DNA of 64,000 nucleotides from Turnera subulata (Eukaryota; Streptophyta; Magnoliopsida; Malpighiales; Passifloraceae). Shown here piece by piece: positions 1 to 12,566 of the stretch. The first letter of the stretch is position 1. Each line of letters opens with the position of its first letter. The stretch lies in NCBI GenBank assembly GCA_028386065.3, contig JAKUCV010002314.1, positions 313,504 through 377,503 on the forward strand, in the 5' to 3' direction. The notes below the pieces were generated by a model that saw nothing but the letters and a program-made list of their open reading frames with translations, ran no database searches and was not told where the DNA came from. A program made the translations under genes and the position numbers.

Positions 1-388
1 TTTGAGAAGGAAAACTTATGTGAAATTTTTTTTTATTGGATTTTTTTTTTAAAAAAAATGAGTCACAATATGTGATCGAGTGCTAATTAATGATGGTTCT
101 CTCTTGAGTTTGAGAATTTCAAGAAAATAAAATTATGTGCATGTGATGCCTAAATTTGGCACTATGAAATTTTTTAGCATTCATATATGATTGACTGTGT
201 ATAAGATGATAATTTTACAACTATTTTTATATATGATATTGGGTTGATGTTTTTTGTTTTTAATTAAATTCTAATATGTGGTGAAGCAAATATTTTGGAT
301 TAAATTTATAAGGGATGGTGGTAGCTTAATATTATCACAAAATATTTAATTGAGGAGCTTCTTATGAAGTTTAGACATATTAATGTCA
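1..388. other. AT-rich sequence before assembly gap
   Basis: Strongly AT-rich with long T and A runs. No open frame, splice pattern or repeat was recognised. It may belong to the LTR element whose 3' end lies beyond the gap, but nothing visible proves this. Confidence 0.5.
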
Positions 389-1270
389 NNNNNNNNNNNN
401 NNNNNNNNNNNNNNNNNNNNNNNNNNNNNNNNNNNNNNNNNNNNNNNNNNNNNNNNNNNNNNNNNNNNNNNNNNNNNNNNNNNNNNNNNNNNNNNNNNNN
501 NNNNNNNNNNNNNNNNNNNNNNNNNNNNNNNNNNNNNNNNNNNNNNNNNNNNNNNNNNNNNNNNNNNNNNNNNNNNNNNNNNNNNNNNNNNNNNNNNNNN
601 NNNNNNNNNNNNNNNNNNNNNNNNNNNNNNNNNNNNNNNNNNNNNNNNNNNNNNNNNNNNNNNNNNNNNNNNNNNNNNNNNNNNNNNNNNNNNNNNNNNN
701 NNNNNNNNNNNNNNNNNNNNNNNNNNNNNNNNNNNNNNNNNNNNNNNNNNNNNNNNNNNNNNNNNNNNNNNNNNNNNNNNNNNNNNNNNNNNNNNNNNNN
801 NNNNNNNNNNNNNNNNNNNNNNNNNNNNNNNNNNNNNNNNNNNNNNNNNNNNNNNNNNNNNNNNNNNNNNNNNNNNNNNNNNNNNNNNNNNNNNNNNNNN
901 NNNNNNNNNNNNNNNNNNNNNNNNNNNNNNNNNNNNNNNNNNNNNNNNNNNNNNNNNNNNNNNNNNNNNNNNNNNNNNNNNNNNNNNNNNNNNNNNNNNN
1001 NNNNNNNNNNNNNNNNNNNNNNNNNNNNNNNNNNNNNNNNNNNNNNNNNNNNNNNNNNNNNNNNNNNNNNNNNNNNNNNNNNNNNNNNNNNNNNNNNNNN
1101 NNNNNNNNNNNNNNNNNNNNNNNNNNNNNNNNNNNNNNNNNNNNNNNNNNNNNNNNNNNNNNNNNNNNNNNNNNNNNNNNNNNNNNNNNNNNNNNNNNNN
1201 NNNNNNNNNNNNNNNNNNNNNNNNNNNNNNNNNNNNNNNNNNNNNNNNNNNNNNNNNNNNNNNNNNNNNN
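389..1270. other. Assembly gap (882 N)
   Basis: A continuous run of N. Open frames that appear to cross it are artefacts of unknown bases. The 5' part of the LTR element ending at 1858 may be hidden here. Confidence 1.
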
Positions 1271-1858
1271 TAATATGATTGGTAAGAACACTGACTTACC
1301 AAAGTGTCTATCAGTTCATAGTAACCATTTGTTACACTGTTTGACACGGTTTGTCAAGACTTATCGGTCTAGACTTGGTTCATAGTCTACGGACACCAAG
1401 ATCGATGTATTACACTCATTAGTAATAAGAACCCAGCAAACAGATTCTTTTTCTTTTGAAATATATGTGGGGGATTGTTGGAATATATTTCAAAATGATA
1501 TTATCCCACATTGGAGAGATACATGGTTTTGACGTGGTAAATGGCCTAGTCAAAACTAACTTTTGGCTGTTGGAGTAAATCAGGAGATAAGTTGAGCTTA
1601 CCTGGTCTATAGGAAAAAATATGGTCCTTAATTAATGGCCATTATTTTTCCTAACGTTTTTCCCTCACAAAATTCTCATCTCCTATGTTATCTTGCTGGG
1701 TTGCTAATTTATATTTTCTTGGTGGTCTCTGGTATCCTGACATTTATGGTAGAAGAACCTGTTGTATCCTGGGGGAACTTTGCAGTAGGCAAAATATTCC
1801 TTTAGGACAGTGCCTAGCACGCCTCAAGTTATGTACTCTATTCCCAATTTTTCCAACA
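1271..1858 (+). mobile_element. 3' end of a copia-like LTR retrotransposon with 383-bp 3' LTR
   Basis: A polypurine tract (GTGGGGGAT, 1467-1475) directly precedes an LTR at 1476-1858 that opens TGTTGGAA and closes TTCCAACA, a perfect 8-bp terminal inverted repeat. The 1271-1466 stretch is the internal end of the element and has no recognisable pol codons, so the copy is either non-autonomous or has its coding part in the gap. The 5' LTR is not visible, so no target duplication can be checked. TGTTGG...CCAACA ends are common among Ty1/copia LTRs; the superfamily call rests on that alone. Confidence 0.75.
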
Positions 1859-2889
1859 ATCGCTAGATGCATTAAATCAATGAATCAAGCAGCATTAATT
1901 AAATGATCATAAAATATGCTTTAGAAAGAGATTTAAAATTAAACATTGCGAAGAACAATTCTTATAGAGGATTTTGTCTTCCAATTCCCAATTATAGATC
2001 AGAATGGATTGCGTGAAACAGATGCCGACATTGAAGTGGAATAATTTTTCTAGGACATATTAGAATAATTCGACCAAATTTTTTAAGCCTGTTTTCTCTA
2101 TTTCAAGCTTGACAATTTTAATGGTAACATTTTTCTATTGAGTGTAAGCATAAGTGATTTTCCTAAGGCTGGAGTAGCTACAACTACCAGTAATCTTATT
2201 TCTTCCAAACGGAGAAACGTTTGTGTTGAAATTAATAATATTAGTTGTCGGAGTGTTCCATAGCCACACGTACGATTCCCTTGACAACACAATCTTTTCC
2301 GAAAAAAAAAAAAAATTGTCTGGACTGCCAATTCTCCACTTCGACATTAATGGACTCTCCTCATAACAGAGAAACTACCGCAACATAGGATAATAGATAT
2401 CCTAACTAGCCTCACACGCAGCATATATAGTTTGTGGACCATTAGTTGTTAACACAATATGCGTAATTGCTCCACAAATTAAATACATGATGATCATGAT
2501 CATGAACTTAGGTTTGGTCCATAACACTTTCTGTTGAACCCAGTATATATATACTCTTCTTATGACATATAATAATGCTATCGATCTCCTGGAAGAATAT
2601 ATTGCGTCAAAATGTCTTTGTAACATCATAAGAAGTCAAATTACCACTAATTAGTCCCTGACCAAGAAAAAAAAACTACCACTAATTGGTCCGTTGAAAA
2701 AAAAAATCACTAATTAGTAATTATTACAATAATGTCGTCTAGATCATAAAATAGACCTTTCGTTACGTTTACTTAAGTCAAGCCGATTCATTGTACTATT
2801 ACTTTCAGACAAAAACACCAGCTGGATAATCACGTTATGATCGCGACTGATATGCTTGTTTGAAGATTGCAACCCTGCAGTGCTCATAG
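1859..2889. other. Intergenic, no gene seen
   Basis: AT-rich sequence with short A runs. Open frames are short and resemble nothing I know. No mobile-element ends were found. Confidence 0.5.
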
Positions 2890-4563
2890 ATTCTGCATCG
2901 GAATAACGACTTCGCGAGTCCTATATCTTTTTCCCGAAATCTCATTTGAGTCCTAAAAAAGAAAAACGCCTATTTCGAGTCCTATAACGTTTAAAAAGAA
3001 CACCAAACGAGTCCCCGTCCAATTTTTCGTCAATTTTTTGCTGACCTGGTCGTTAAGTATCTACGTGGATAATGATATAAATTAAAAAAAATCAGAAAAC
3101 ATTATAGTGACAATTAATAATTAATCAATAACAGTTAGTATTTAAATTCGTATTAATTTAACAAAATAAAATTAACTTACACTCATCCTCCTTCACTCCA
3201 ACCCTCAATTTCTTTTTCTCCCAAACCCGCCGCCCAGCAAACAACCCACAACCGCCGGCCACATGCACCCATCTCCTCCACTGGAAACACTGAACCCCAG
3301 CCACCATCAACCATCACTGGATCGTCCAGTCACCACCATCAAACGCCACACATAACAACCAAATCAACAACAACCACCCCGATTAATAAATCGGCCCCAA
3401 AGACAAAAGGAAAACAAAGAACAGGGAAAAAGAAGGGAGAGATCGTCGGGGACTTACCGGGCGACGATGGCACCCACGTCGAATCCACGCCCGAACAACC
3501 TGCACAAGGCCACCAGACCTCTTCCCGGTCTGTACCACAGCCCGGCGACACAGGCGGCGGCCATGGCGACTTCTCGTTGCAACCCAGAGAACCCCGAGCC
3601 TCCTTCTATGTCTTAGCGACAGCGGACAGTGGAGAAGACCAAAAGAAATGGCGGCGGCGTACTCAGCTTCGTCTTCTCCGTCAACAACTCAGGGCAACTG
3701 GCCTCGACCTCTCGATCGAGATACACCAGGGATCTGCACCGTCAAGAGCCGTCGAGCTCGACTGAAGCCGCCATCGTGTGATTCGAAGGTTGCTGGGCTG
3801 TTTGTTGTCTCGGGGTGGACTCAGTGGATCGGGGTGGCTGTGATGTTCGGCCACAGTTTGTTGCAGGTTGCTGGGGTTGCTGGCGAGCTGTTCCGGTAGC
3901 GATCTCCTCCTTGCACCCGCAGCTCTCCCTATCCGTCGCCTTGCTCCGCCCCTAAAGCTGCTGCCCCCGACTCTTCTCCTCCACATCTTGCATCTACAAA
4001 AGGCGGCAGCGCTGCTGTTCGCTGCTCACCCTCACATGGAGGAGCCCCCACTTCCGTTCAACCCACAGCACTGCCAAGCGGCCACCCTCCATTGCCGAGC
4101 CCCAGAACGAGTCCTTCCTCCTCCACCGAGAGCAGCTAGGATAGGCCCGACACCCATGCACAGCGGTCGCCATCCAGGCGCTCGCCTCGCCACCTTTCCC
4201 CACCGCCTCCAAGCGATGTGCGACCCTCTGCTCACTCTCCTCGCACTCCTCCTCCACGGTAGTTTTCTTTTTCTTTTTTTCTTCGATTTCTTCTTCTTTT
4301 TTGTTTGATTTAGTATTAATTAGGTATTTTTTTGTGTTAATTATGGTATTTTTTGACATGGCAATTTATGATGATGTGGAGCTGATGTGGGTTTTGAAAA
4401 GTCAAAGATAACAGCCAAAATTGACGGAAAATTAGACGGGGACTCGTTTGGTGTTCTTTTTAAATGTTATAGGACTCGAAATAGGCATTTTTCTTTTTTA
4501 AGACTCAAATGAGATTTAGGAAAAAGATATAGGACTCGCGGAGTCATTATCCCATTCTGCATC
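2890..4563. mobile_element. Mutator-like element (MULE) with long TIRs and GC-rich interior
   Basis: The element proper is 2900-4553, flanked by a perfect 10-bp target duplication ATTCTGCATC (2890-2899 and 4554-4563). Its ends are long inverted repeats of roughly 150 bp (about 2900-3050 and 4405-4553), sharing blocks such as CGCGAGTCCTATATC and GGACTCGTTTGGTGTTC. A 9-11 bp duplication with long TIRs is diagnostic of Mutator-like elements. The interior from about 3180 to 4260 is much richer in G+C than the flanks and carries no transposase, which fits a non-autonomous MULE, possibly one that captured host sequence. One open frame (3648-3899, 83 codons, beginning MAAAYSASSS) has codon-like composition but I do not recognise it. 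Confidence 0.88.
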
Positions 4564-5587
4564 TTGTGGAATATACAGCGTAGACTTTTGGACTTCCCGC
4601 AACTTATGGGGGGAGTATTCAAAAGAGTTGTTTTCCAGAGATTCATTGACTGATTTATTTTTATTTCTTTAGTTGGAGGGGATAAGCCACGAGATTATTA
4701 AAAGCCAATATAATTAACATTTTGATAAAATTACGTGTGGAGTGAGCAATAAAATGTGGATAGGATTTAACTAATAGATTGGATGCGGACAAAGAAAAAC
4801 CAATATACAACCACAATAGATAGAAAATGAGAGTCCAGTAAAGGAATGATCCTTTCCAAAGGAAAGAAAATATCCTATCCAAAGTCAACAAAACATCAAG
4901 TTTACTAGCTAGTGGTGCATTGTTTAGTTCACATGATTACTGCTTTTGGGTTCCCACTCTCACCGATTTGCATCTCGGTGGCTGTGGTCTACGAATCATA
5001 TTTATCCTATCCTATCGCCACAGGAGCTAATTTATATTATTCTTAAGTACCTCTTGTTTTTGCATTCCACTAAGCTAGGCAAGTTCGTCTCTGCTGCTGC
5101 CAATCTTGCTTCTTTATATAGGCGGTGAAGATTTAGTTGGTGGTGTGGAACTGGAACCGAAGGTATCATAGCTAGTAATAGAATGAAAGAAAAATTTCAG
5201 TTCGTATATATGAAATAAGCTTTAACACCATCGAACGTAGCTATATAGCTCAAATTAATGGTATTAAATGAGTTGCGGCGTTTGAACAAAGAAAAGAAAA
5301 TTTTAGTTATCCTATCTCGATTAATTAAGATAAGCTCAATTGTTCTGCAGTGGCATTATTCTATTCCTGACATGGTTCATCCGGCCGGGATCATTGGTTT
5401 GCTTAAAACCTCGCCCACCCCAGTTGTTAATTGTTAAAGATTGACTTAGATACTACTCATTAGGCCCGCTTTTTGGGAGTGGGAACCGAAAACAAGCTGA
5501 GGTCTATCACTCTCATTCTGACTTTTAAGGCAAACTGGAGGAGATAATTGTCACAAAGTTTAGACTTTAGAAGTTAGAACTAAGAAA
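4564..5587. other. Intergenic, no gene seen
   Basis: AT-rich, with only short open frames that resemble nothing I know. No element boundaries or RNA genes were seen. Confidence 0.5.
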
Positions 5588-5943
5588 GATTAATGTACAC
5601 CACTTTTTTTTGTCAAGAAAAAAAAGGCATCAGTGGTGTCATCATCGCCCCGTCGGTCCAGGCCCTGGTCAATACCGGTTGCATCATGGCATTAGACCCT
5701 CCTCATAGGAGAGACTGCCCAACCGGGACACCAGCGGACACCCTCACCTGCTACGCGTCATAATACCGGGGAATCACCGGGCTCAACGGCCAGCACCCCA
5801 CCGTGTGGAAGGCCATATTCGGCCGCGTCACACTATGGGGCTTGACTGGAAGCGCCGGGACTCGAACCCGAGTCTTAGAGATGGCAGGTTGAAGGCCTTG
5901 CCACTGGGCCACCACACCGGGTGGTGATTAATGTACACCACTT
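5588..5943 (-). mobile_element. tRNA-derived SINE with 18-bp target duplication
   Basis: The body is 5606-5925 in minus orientation. The target duplication GATTAATGTACACCACTT is perfect at 5588-5605 and 5926-5943. Read on the minus strand, the 5' end carries a tRNA-like RNA polymerase III promoter: an A-box-like GTGGCCCAGTGG followed by a B box GGTTCGAGTCC, and the 3' end is A-rich. The 320-bp length and GC-rich body contrast with the AT-rich surroundings. The perfect duplication points to a recent insertion, upstream of the transporter promoter. Confidence 0.9.
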
Positions 5944-6319
5944 AAAAATGAAAACAAATAGCATCTCATTGGTTAAATCCTACTCATATTTACTATTTAG
6001 TTTAGGAAAAGAAAATTAAGACACACTCTTGCATGTACTGCACTCGGTTTGTGACCAGAATCCGAACTCATGGTCCATGTATTATTACCAAATATAAATC
6101 TCCATACATTCTTCCAAAACATTGAGCTAACAGCCCCTACACCTTTTCCCATTATCTACTCTCAGTCTCGTCCACACTTGCCTACTACAATTCTTTAGTA
6201 GTATATGCTATAGAAAGGCCAAAGTTATCACATTCTACCAAATTAAGAAAAAAAAACCAAACCCACACCCTACTTTTGCTTCCTTTCCCTTCTTCTCTTC
6301 CACAGCCCATCTGATCATC
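5944..6319 (+). promoter_or_regulatory. Upstream region and probable 5' UTR of the OPT gene
   Basis: The interval between the SINE and the transporter start codon must hold its core promoter. A TATA-like stretch is visible around 6200-6212 (gtatatgctatag), and a C/T-rich leader follows to the ATG at 6320. The transcription start is inferred, not shown. Confidence 0.4.
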
Positions 6320-9300
6320 ATGGGCACTCTTGAGACGGAAACACCAATCTCCACTACTAAACTACCTGACCCAGAAAAACCCGCCATGGACGTCGAAGAA
6401 GACGACGACGTTTCCCCCATTGAGCAGGTCCGGCTAACCGTGACCAACACCGACGACCCGACCCTCCCGGTGTGGACCTTCAGGATGTGGTTCCTGGGCC
6501 TACTTTCCTGCGGGCTTCTTTCCTTCCTGAACCAGTTCTTCGCTTACAGGACGGAGCCTCTTGTCATAACCCAGATCACCATCCAGGTGGCCTCACTCCC
6601 CATAGGCCGCTTCTTGGCTGCGGTTCTACCCAAGACCAAGTTCCGGATACCCGGGTGCGGTTCCAGGGAGTTTTCCCTGAACCCGGGCCCGTTTAACATG
6701 AAGGAGCACGTCCTTATTTCTATATTTGCAAATGCCGGGAGTGCATTTGGTAGCGGCTCTGCTTATGCCGTTGGTATAGTTAATATCATCAAAGCTTTTT
6801 ACGGGAGGAGCATCTCTTTCTTGGCGAGTTGGCTTCTCATAATCACCACTCAGGTTAGATGTATAAGAGTTTGGTTTTCATTTCCTCGTTTCGTTCGCAA
6901 GAATGCAAGTCAAAGTTGGTTGCTTATACTATGTAGTTAGTTGGATCCTTGTCTTTTTCTGTTTTGCTTGTTTGCTTTCCTTTCTGTGCTTGTCCAAAAT
7001 TTTGGAGCTTGTTTTGTCGATATTTCTTGGTGAAATAGTAGTCATAGCTTTTTTGAGAACTTTCTTCGGAAGAGGTGGAATAAAAATCCACAAGTGGGGA
7101 TAGACACCATCTTAGTGAAAAAAGTATGTGTTGTTTATTTTTTCTTGTAAATGCGGCTTTTCCATTTAATAATTCAGATGCATATTTCAGCTCAAAAAAA
7201 AAAATCAGATGCATATTAGTTGGTTTTATATATGCAAGAAATGGCTCAAGTTTACCTTTTTATGGATTTAAAAATTCCCCCAACAAAGTAACGCTGTACG
7301 CCTGTGCCCCTGTTTTCAATTTTACCTTGCTACTAGAACAGAGCCCTGTAAATAAAATCAAATATCCCATAACCAAAAAAAAGAAAGGAAAATATCCTGT
7401 CTTAGTCTATAGTATACTATATGTATATACCTGAGACAAAAAAGAGAAAAGTAGACTTGCAAATATTTGAGGGTTTGATTATAATAATGTATGTTCACAA
7501 TTATTCAGTATACAATAGATATCCAGTGAGGTGACTGGGGTAAATGTGGCAGGTTTTAGGATATGGCTGGGCTGGGCTGCTGAGGAAGTACGTAGTGGAG
7601 CCAGCACACATGTGGTGGCCCAGCACTCTCGTTCAGGTCTCGCTGTTCAGGTATGCATCTTGAATTGCCTGATATATATAATATAGTTGCTTAATGTTAT
7701 GATTTCTGGGTATGACAATGAATAGTATAATTTTTCCTTTTCTTGGACATATATATTGCTCCAAAGAAGTAAGACTATTTTTTTTTCTTAGTCCTTGTCT
7801 GGGAAACTTTATAATGGATACTTTTTTTGTGACCACTTGGAAGTTGAGCTTTTAATAGGGTCACATGGAGATTCCTATTCTTAAGCGAATCCTTCTTTCT
7901 GATCATCATAACTCATAAGCTTTATGATTCTTGATTCATGCCTCCTTCACCGTCACGAGCACGTCTTTTGATTGGTTGGCGGTGGCTATGAACCAAGACA
8001 TTTAATTTTTCTCTTTCTTTTCTACTTACACTTAGGTTCAACAATGGGTTCATAGAAATTGTTTGGTAGTTACTGATACCTGGAATCACTTAGCTTTAAT
8101 TTTTCTCCAACTACATCTTTTAAGATAGTTGGAGAGGTTCAGAACTGATTTTTTTTAGGTTGGTTGGTAAATTGTGTTGGCTAAAGTTGAAGAACTAATT
8201 TGTCATCAGAATTTGATGAAATGATGATAAAAGTTTTAGCCAAAAATTGTCAAAAGCTTGGATCTCTCAGCACATGGTATGGTAGACCATCCTTAGCGTG
8301 AGTTAGATAGTCATGGAAATAATAATGACACATTTCCGTCTGAATTTCAACGGGACATCATTACCATATGCAGTGACAAGATGTAGACTCCACAACTGCC
8401 CGCCAATAACAGTGGAAAAACACTTCTTCTTTGCCATCCTCTCATGGAAGTTGGCAAGTCCACTTCTACTTACGTTATCATCGGTAGTTACAAATTTATA
8501 TCCAGGCTAGATTCCTATCAATTAAGGAATATTGTTGTGGGCATGATAGGCCATGTGTGTTGTATACATATATTTCACAGGCTTGACATATAGTGACAGC
8601 GATCGATAGCGATACTTTATTGTTAATTTTTTTCTTTTCATTATCGAGATAGTGATAGTGACAACTTACACAGTTCTGCTCCGTTTTGTTTGATTGTTGT
8701 TTTGATTGCCGTTTTGTTTGATCTTGAGCAGCAACGTTACTTGTTAGTCATCTTTACCCGCATGTCAGTTGAAAAGTCATGAATCCGAGCAACTTAGACG
8801 ATCTCTCACTGCACGACCCCTCCCTCAACTGTGTCTGGTGTTTCATATTTCATTGTCACCCATTTTGTGAAGAGCAACCACAGATAAAAGTGAAAACTAT
8901 TTATGTCGAAAATTCTCCAGAACATACGAAAGTAAATTGGTGCGTCCCAAACTGCATGAAAACATATAGGGAGATTTAATTTCATGGTCAAACACCACAT
9001 GAATCTGTCACTAGGGAATAGTCATCAGGTAGCCTGATTCATGAATTACTTTGGTGCCACTTCAGCTCTTGACAAGTTAACACACATTAATTAGGGGGCC
9101 AAAGGTTAGACCTAGTTCTGTTACTGGAAATAGATAACTATTTGACTCAAGAAACATATGTAGATAATTGAGTAACTTGCTGTGTTGCTAAATAATGATC
9201 TAACAAGGATTCTCTTTCACAGTAGTTCATCCATCTCTAGCAATTGACACCCAAAGCTTGGCATATGACAGGTGAAACTGATTGGAAACAGAATCCAATG

Positions 9301-12196
9301 GTTTCATGTGTGAGATGATTTTGAGGAGGTTTTTCCTTCATTTGCTTGACATCTTTGATCAGCACATGCAGTCACTACCATACTTACGTTATGAACATCA
9401 ACTAAAATCTCATGATCTATCTGTTTTAAATTCGCAGGGCTTTACATGAGAAAGATGATCGGCGCATGACACGGGCAAAATTCTTTGTAATCGCACTAGT
9501 TTGCAGTTTCTCCTGGTATTTGTTCCCAGGGTACCTATTCACAACACTAACAAGCATTTCATGGGTCTGCTGGGCATTTCCCAAGTCAGTAACAGCACAG
9601 CAACTTGGTTCAGGCATGAGGGGCCTAGGACTTGGAGCCATTACACTCGACTGGACCGCCGTAGCATCTTTCTTATTCAGCCCTCTCATCAGCCCTTTCT
9701 TTGCCATTGTCAATGTTTTTGCAGGCTATGTGCTAATTGTTTACATAGCAATTCCCATAGCCTATTGGGGCTTAGACTTGTACAGTGCAAAAAGATTTCC
9801 CATATTTTCCTCCCACTTGTTCACTGCACAGGGTCAAAAATACAACATAACAGCCATTGTTAATGACAAATTTGAACTAGATCTACTACAGTATGAACAG
9901 CAAGGAAGAATCCATTTGAGTATGTTTTTCGCTCTGACTTATGGCTTTGGTTTTGCAACCATTGCATCCACCCTTACACATGTGGCTCTCTTCTATGGAA
10001 GGTAATCTTTTATTTATCAGGCTAGCGTATTCTTATCAGATTTGCTATTCAGACTTTATTTGGTTGGGAAAACTCTCACATGTAAATTAAGAAAAGGCAA
10101 AAACAAAATGTTTTAATCTGATCATTGCAACTCAATATCTCTAAGAATTTTGTGGAGAAATAAACATTATAATTACTTATACATGATGTTATTGTAAAAA
10201 ACTGGCACATTTCTGCATGCTGTACAGGTATCATAAAGCTCTTTCATCTTCAAAACCTAACGCTGTAGCTAAGTTTTTAGTGAGTAATGCTCATACTTCC
10301 AGAAATTCAACATAAATTTTCAGTTTATTTTTTCCTTTACTGGAATTTACATTATTAAGGCAACAAGTTCTGTCTGGTTTCATGTTTTTGTATTGTCCTC
10401 TGGTATTATGGTCACAGAAAGAGCAGGTTGTAATCACTAGGATATGATACCACTACAATCCTTTCTTGCAATCAAGAACCAGTACCACCTATATTTCTTC
10501 TCCACATTCTAGCATCAGATTCTTATTCAAAGAAATATATTCTGATATACAAATCCTAATTCACAGAGAGATCTATCAGCGATATCAGGCTTCTTACAAG
10601 GAGAAGGAGGACATCCATACAAGATTGATGAAGAGATACAAGGACATACCTTCATGGTGGTTTTACTTGATGCTCGGTGTGACACTTGCAGTTTCTCTTG
10701 TACTCTGCATTGTCTTGAATGATCAGGTTCAGATGCCATGGTGGGGACTCGTTTTTGCCAGCGCCATGGCTTTTGTTTTCACCCTTCCAATCAGCATTAT
10801 AACTGCCACCACAAACCAGGTGAGATATACAAAAACTTTAACCTAGGTAAGAGAAGCCCAAATTTTGGTTCTCACTGCAGGAGATTATCTGCTATACTGC
10901 TCCATATAATATATCAAAAAGAAATCCCAGATGCTAGTTAAGACTTGTAAAATTTTGCTTATACATTGAAGAACAACATATTTGAAAGACTTCAACAAAG
11001 TATATTGACATTCATGATACTTTATGTGCAGACACCAGGGCTAAACATAATTACTGAGTACGTCATGGGTATAATTTATCCTGGAAGACCTATAGCCAAT
11101 GTATGCTTCAAGACATATGGTTATATGAGCATGGACCAGGCTGTCTCTTTTCTTAATGATTTCAAGCTAGGACACTACATGAAGATCCCTCCCAGATCGA
11201 TGTTTTTGGTTCAGGTGCATTTTTCTTCTCCCAGACAATTCACTTGTCAGCAGTTTCCACAAAGAAAAGAAAAGAGAATGGATATCCTTTTCAGTTGATA
11301 GTTGCAAACCCTAGGTGATTAGAAGTATCACTAACTACCAAAAAAATTAGTATAAAAAAAAAACTACCAAACAATTTCTATGAACCCATTGTTGAACCTA
11401 ATTTTTTCTCTGATAGAAAAAGGTTTACAGTTTCAATCACTTTGAACCAAACCCCAATCAATTCAACAATTACTAGCTTAACGAAGTTATCAATGCATAT
11501 TGTTCTCCTAATTGATTTATAATTGTTATAGTGCTGATACATCCTGATACAATTTTTGCACTTCTATTTGGATGTAAATAGTTCATAGGAACAATGCTAG
11601 CAGGAACCGTCAACCTTGCAGTGGCATGGTGGCTACTGACCTCCATTGAGAACATATGCCAGGATGATCTCCTACCTGCAGACAGTCCTTGGACATGCCC
11701 AGGTAATCGGGTCTTCTTTGATGCATCGGTCATATGGGGCTTGGTGGGACCCAGACGAATATTCGGAACTCTCGGAAATTATCAAGCCATGAATTGGTTC
11801 TTCCTTGGAGGTGTATTAGGACCAGTACTTGTTTGGCTGTTGCACAAGGCATTCCCCAAGCAATCTTGGATTCCCTTGATTAACCTTCCAGTACTCCTAG
11901 GATCAACTGGGATGATGCCTCCAGCAACGGCATTAAACTACAATTCCTGGATCATAGTTGGAACAATTTTCAATTTCTTCATCTTCCGTTACAGAAAGCA
12001 GTGGTGGCAGAGGTACAATTACGTTCTTTCAGCAGCACTGGATGCTGGGGTAGCTTTCATGGCGGTTTTACTATACTTCTCAGTTGGCTTTGAAAATAAA
12101 AGCATAACCTGGTGGGGAACCGACGGGGAACACTGTGATTTAGCAACTTGCCCGACAGCCAAGGGCATAGTAGTCGACTCTTGTCCAGTGAACTAA
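6320..12196 (+). CDS. OPT: Oligopeptide transporter (OPT family), 6 exons
   Basis: Multi-pass membrane transporter of the plant OPT family, which couples proton entry to uptake of small peptides or related substrates; the exact substrate cannot be read from sequence. Exons: 6320-6853, 7553-7650, 9438-10001, 10567-10819, 11032-11214, 11582-12196. All introns are GT-AG and in phase, giving 748 codons, the usual family length. The acidic N-terminal tail (about residues 20-35) is followed by many hydrophobic segments. The two family hallmarks are present: the NPG motif at about 121-123 ([12 protein letters not shown]) and KIPPR at about 534-538 ([14 protein letters not shown]). The ATG at 6320 opens the frame just after a C/T-rich leader. 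No stop or frameshift interrupts it, so it looks functional. It resembles the OPT1/OPT5/OPT7 type more than the OPT3 type, but paralogue assignment needs a tree. Introns 2 and 5 carry a perfect inverted repeat. Confidence 0.95.
8032..8071 (+). repeat. Left arm of a perfect 40-bp inverted repeat (OPT intron 2)
   Basis: This 40-bp block is the exact reverse complement of 11362-11401 in intron 5 of the same gene, about 3.3 kb away. Homology stops at or very near the 40 bp on both sides. In the primary transcript the two arms could pair around exons 3 to 5. Confidence 0.9.
11362..11401 (-). repeat. Right arm of a perfect 40-bp inverted repeat (OPT intron 5)
   Basis: Exact reverse complement of 8032-8071. 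It lies directly after an A run (about 11353-11361), which hints that the block came in with, or beside, a small mobile element, but no target duplication was identified. Confidence 0.9.
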
Positions 12197-12566
12197 TGAG
12201 TTTCTTTCTGTTGCATGTTTCTGCTTTAAATGTAGCGTAGGATAAAATCAGAAGGTAGCATGAGTAAGATAAGCATTAAGCTACCCTAGCATGAAACTGT
12301 GCTGAGAACTGTAAGCACCATTATATGATAGCTTTTTATTAAAATGTATAATAGTTTTCAGTTTTATCCAAAAACAAAAAAGTATGATAGTTTGCATTAG
12401 AAGCTGAGCTTCATAATTAAGGAACTGAATTGGATGATCTTGTAATGAAGTCCAACAAAGATATGCCACAGAAACTTAGCCTGAGGCAAAGGACTCGGGT
12501 TTTAGTTCCATTAGGCAGAGCTACATCAGTTGTGCAGAAGGTATGCTTGGCAATGGTAGGTGGATG
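12197..12566. other. OPT 3' UTR and downstream flank
   Basis: Sequence after the TAA stop of the transporter. AT-rich stretches suitable for plant polyadenylation occur around 12330-12360. No other feature was seen. Confidence 0.4.

Noticed and set aside
364..1347. Long open frames across 346-1347
   Set aside because: They consist almost entirely of N and are artefacts of the gap.
5838..5920. Possible tRNA gene on the minus strand (B box GGTTCGAGTCC)
   Set aside because: It is the head of a SINE: no cloverleaf closure, a long tail and flanking target duplications.
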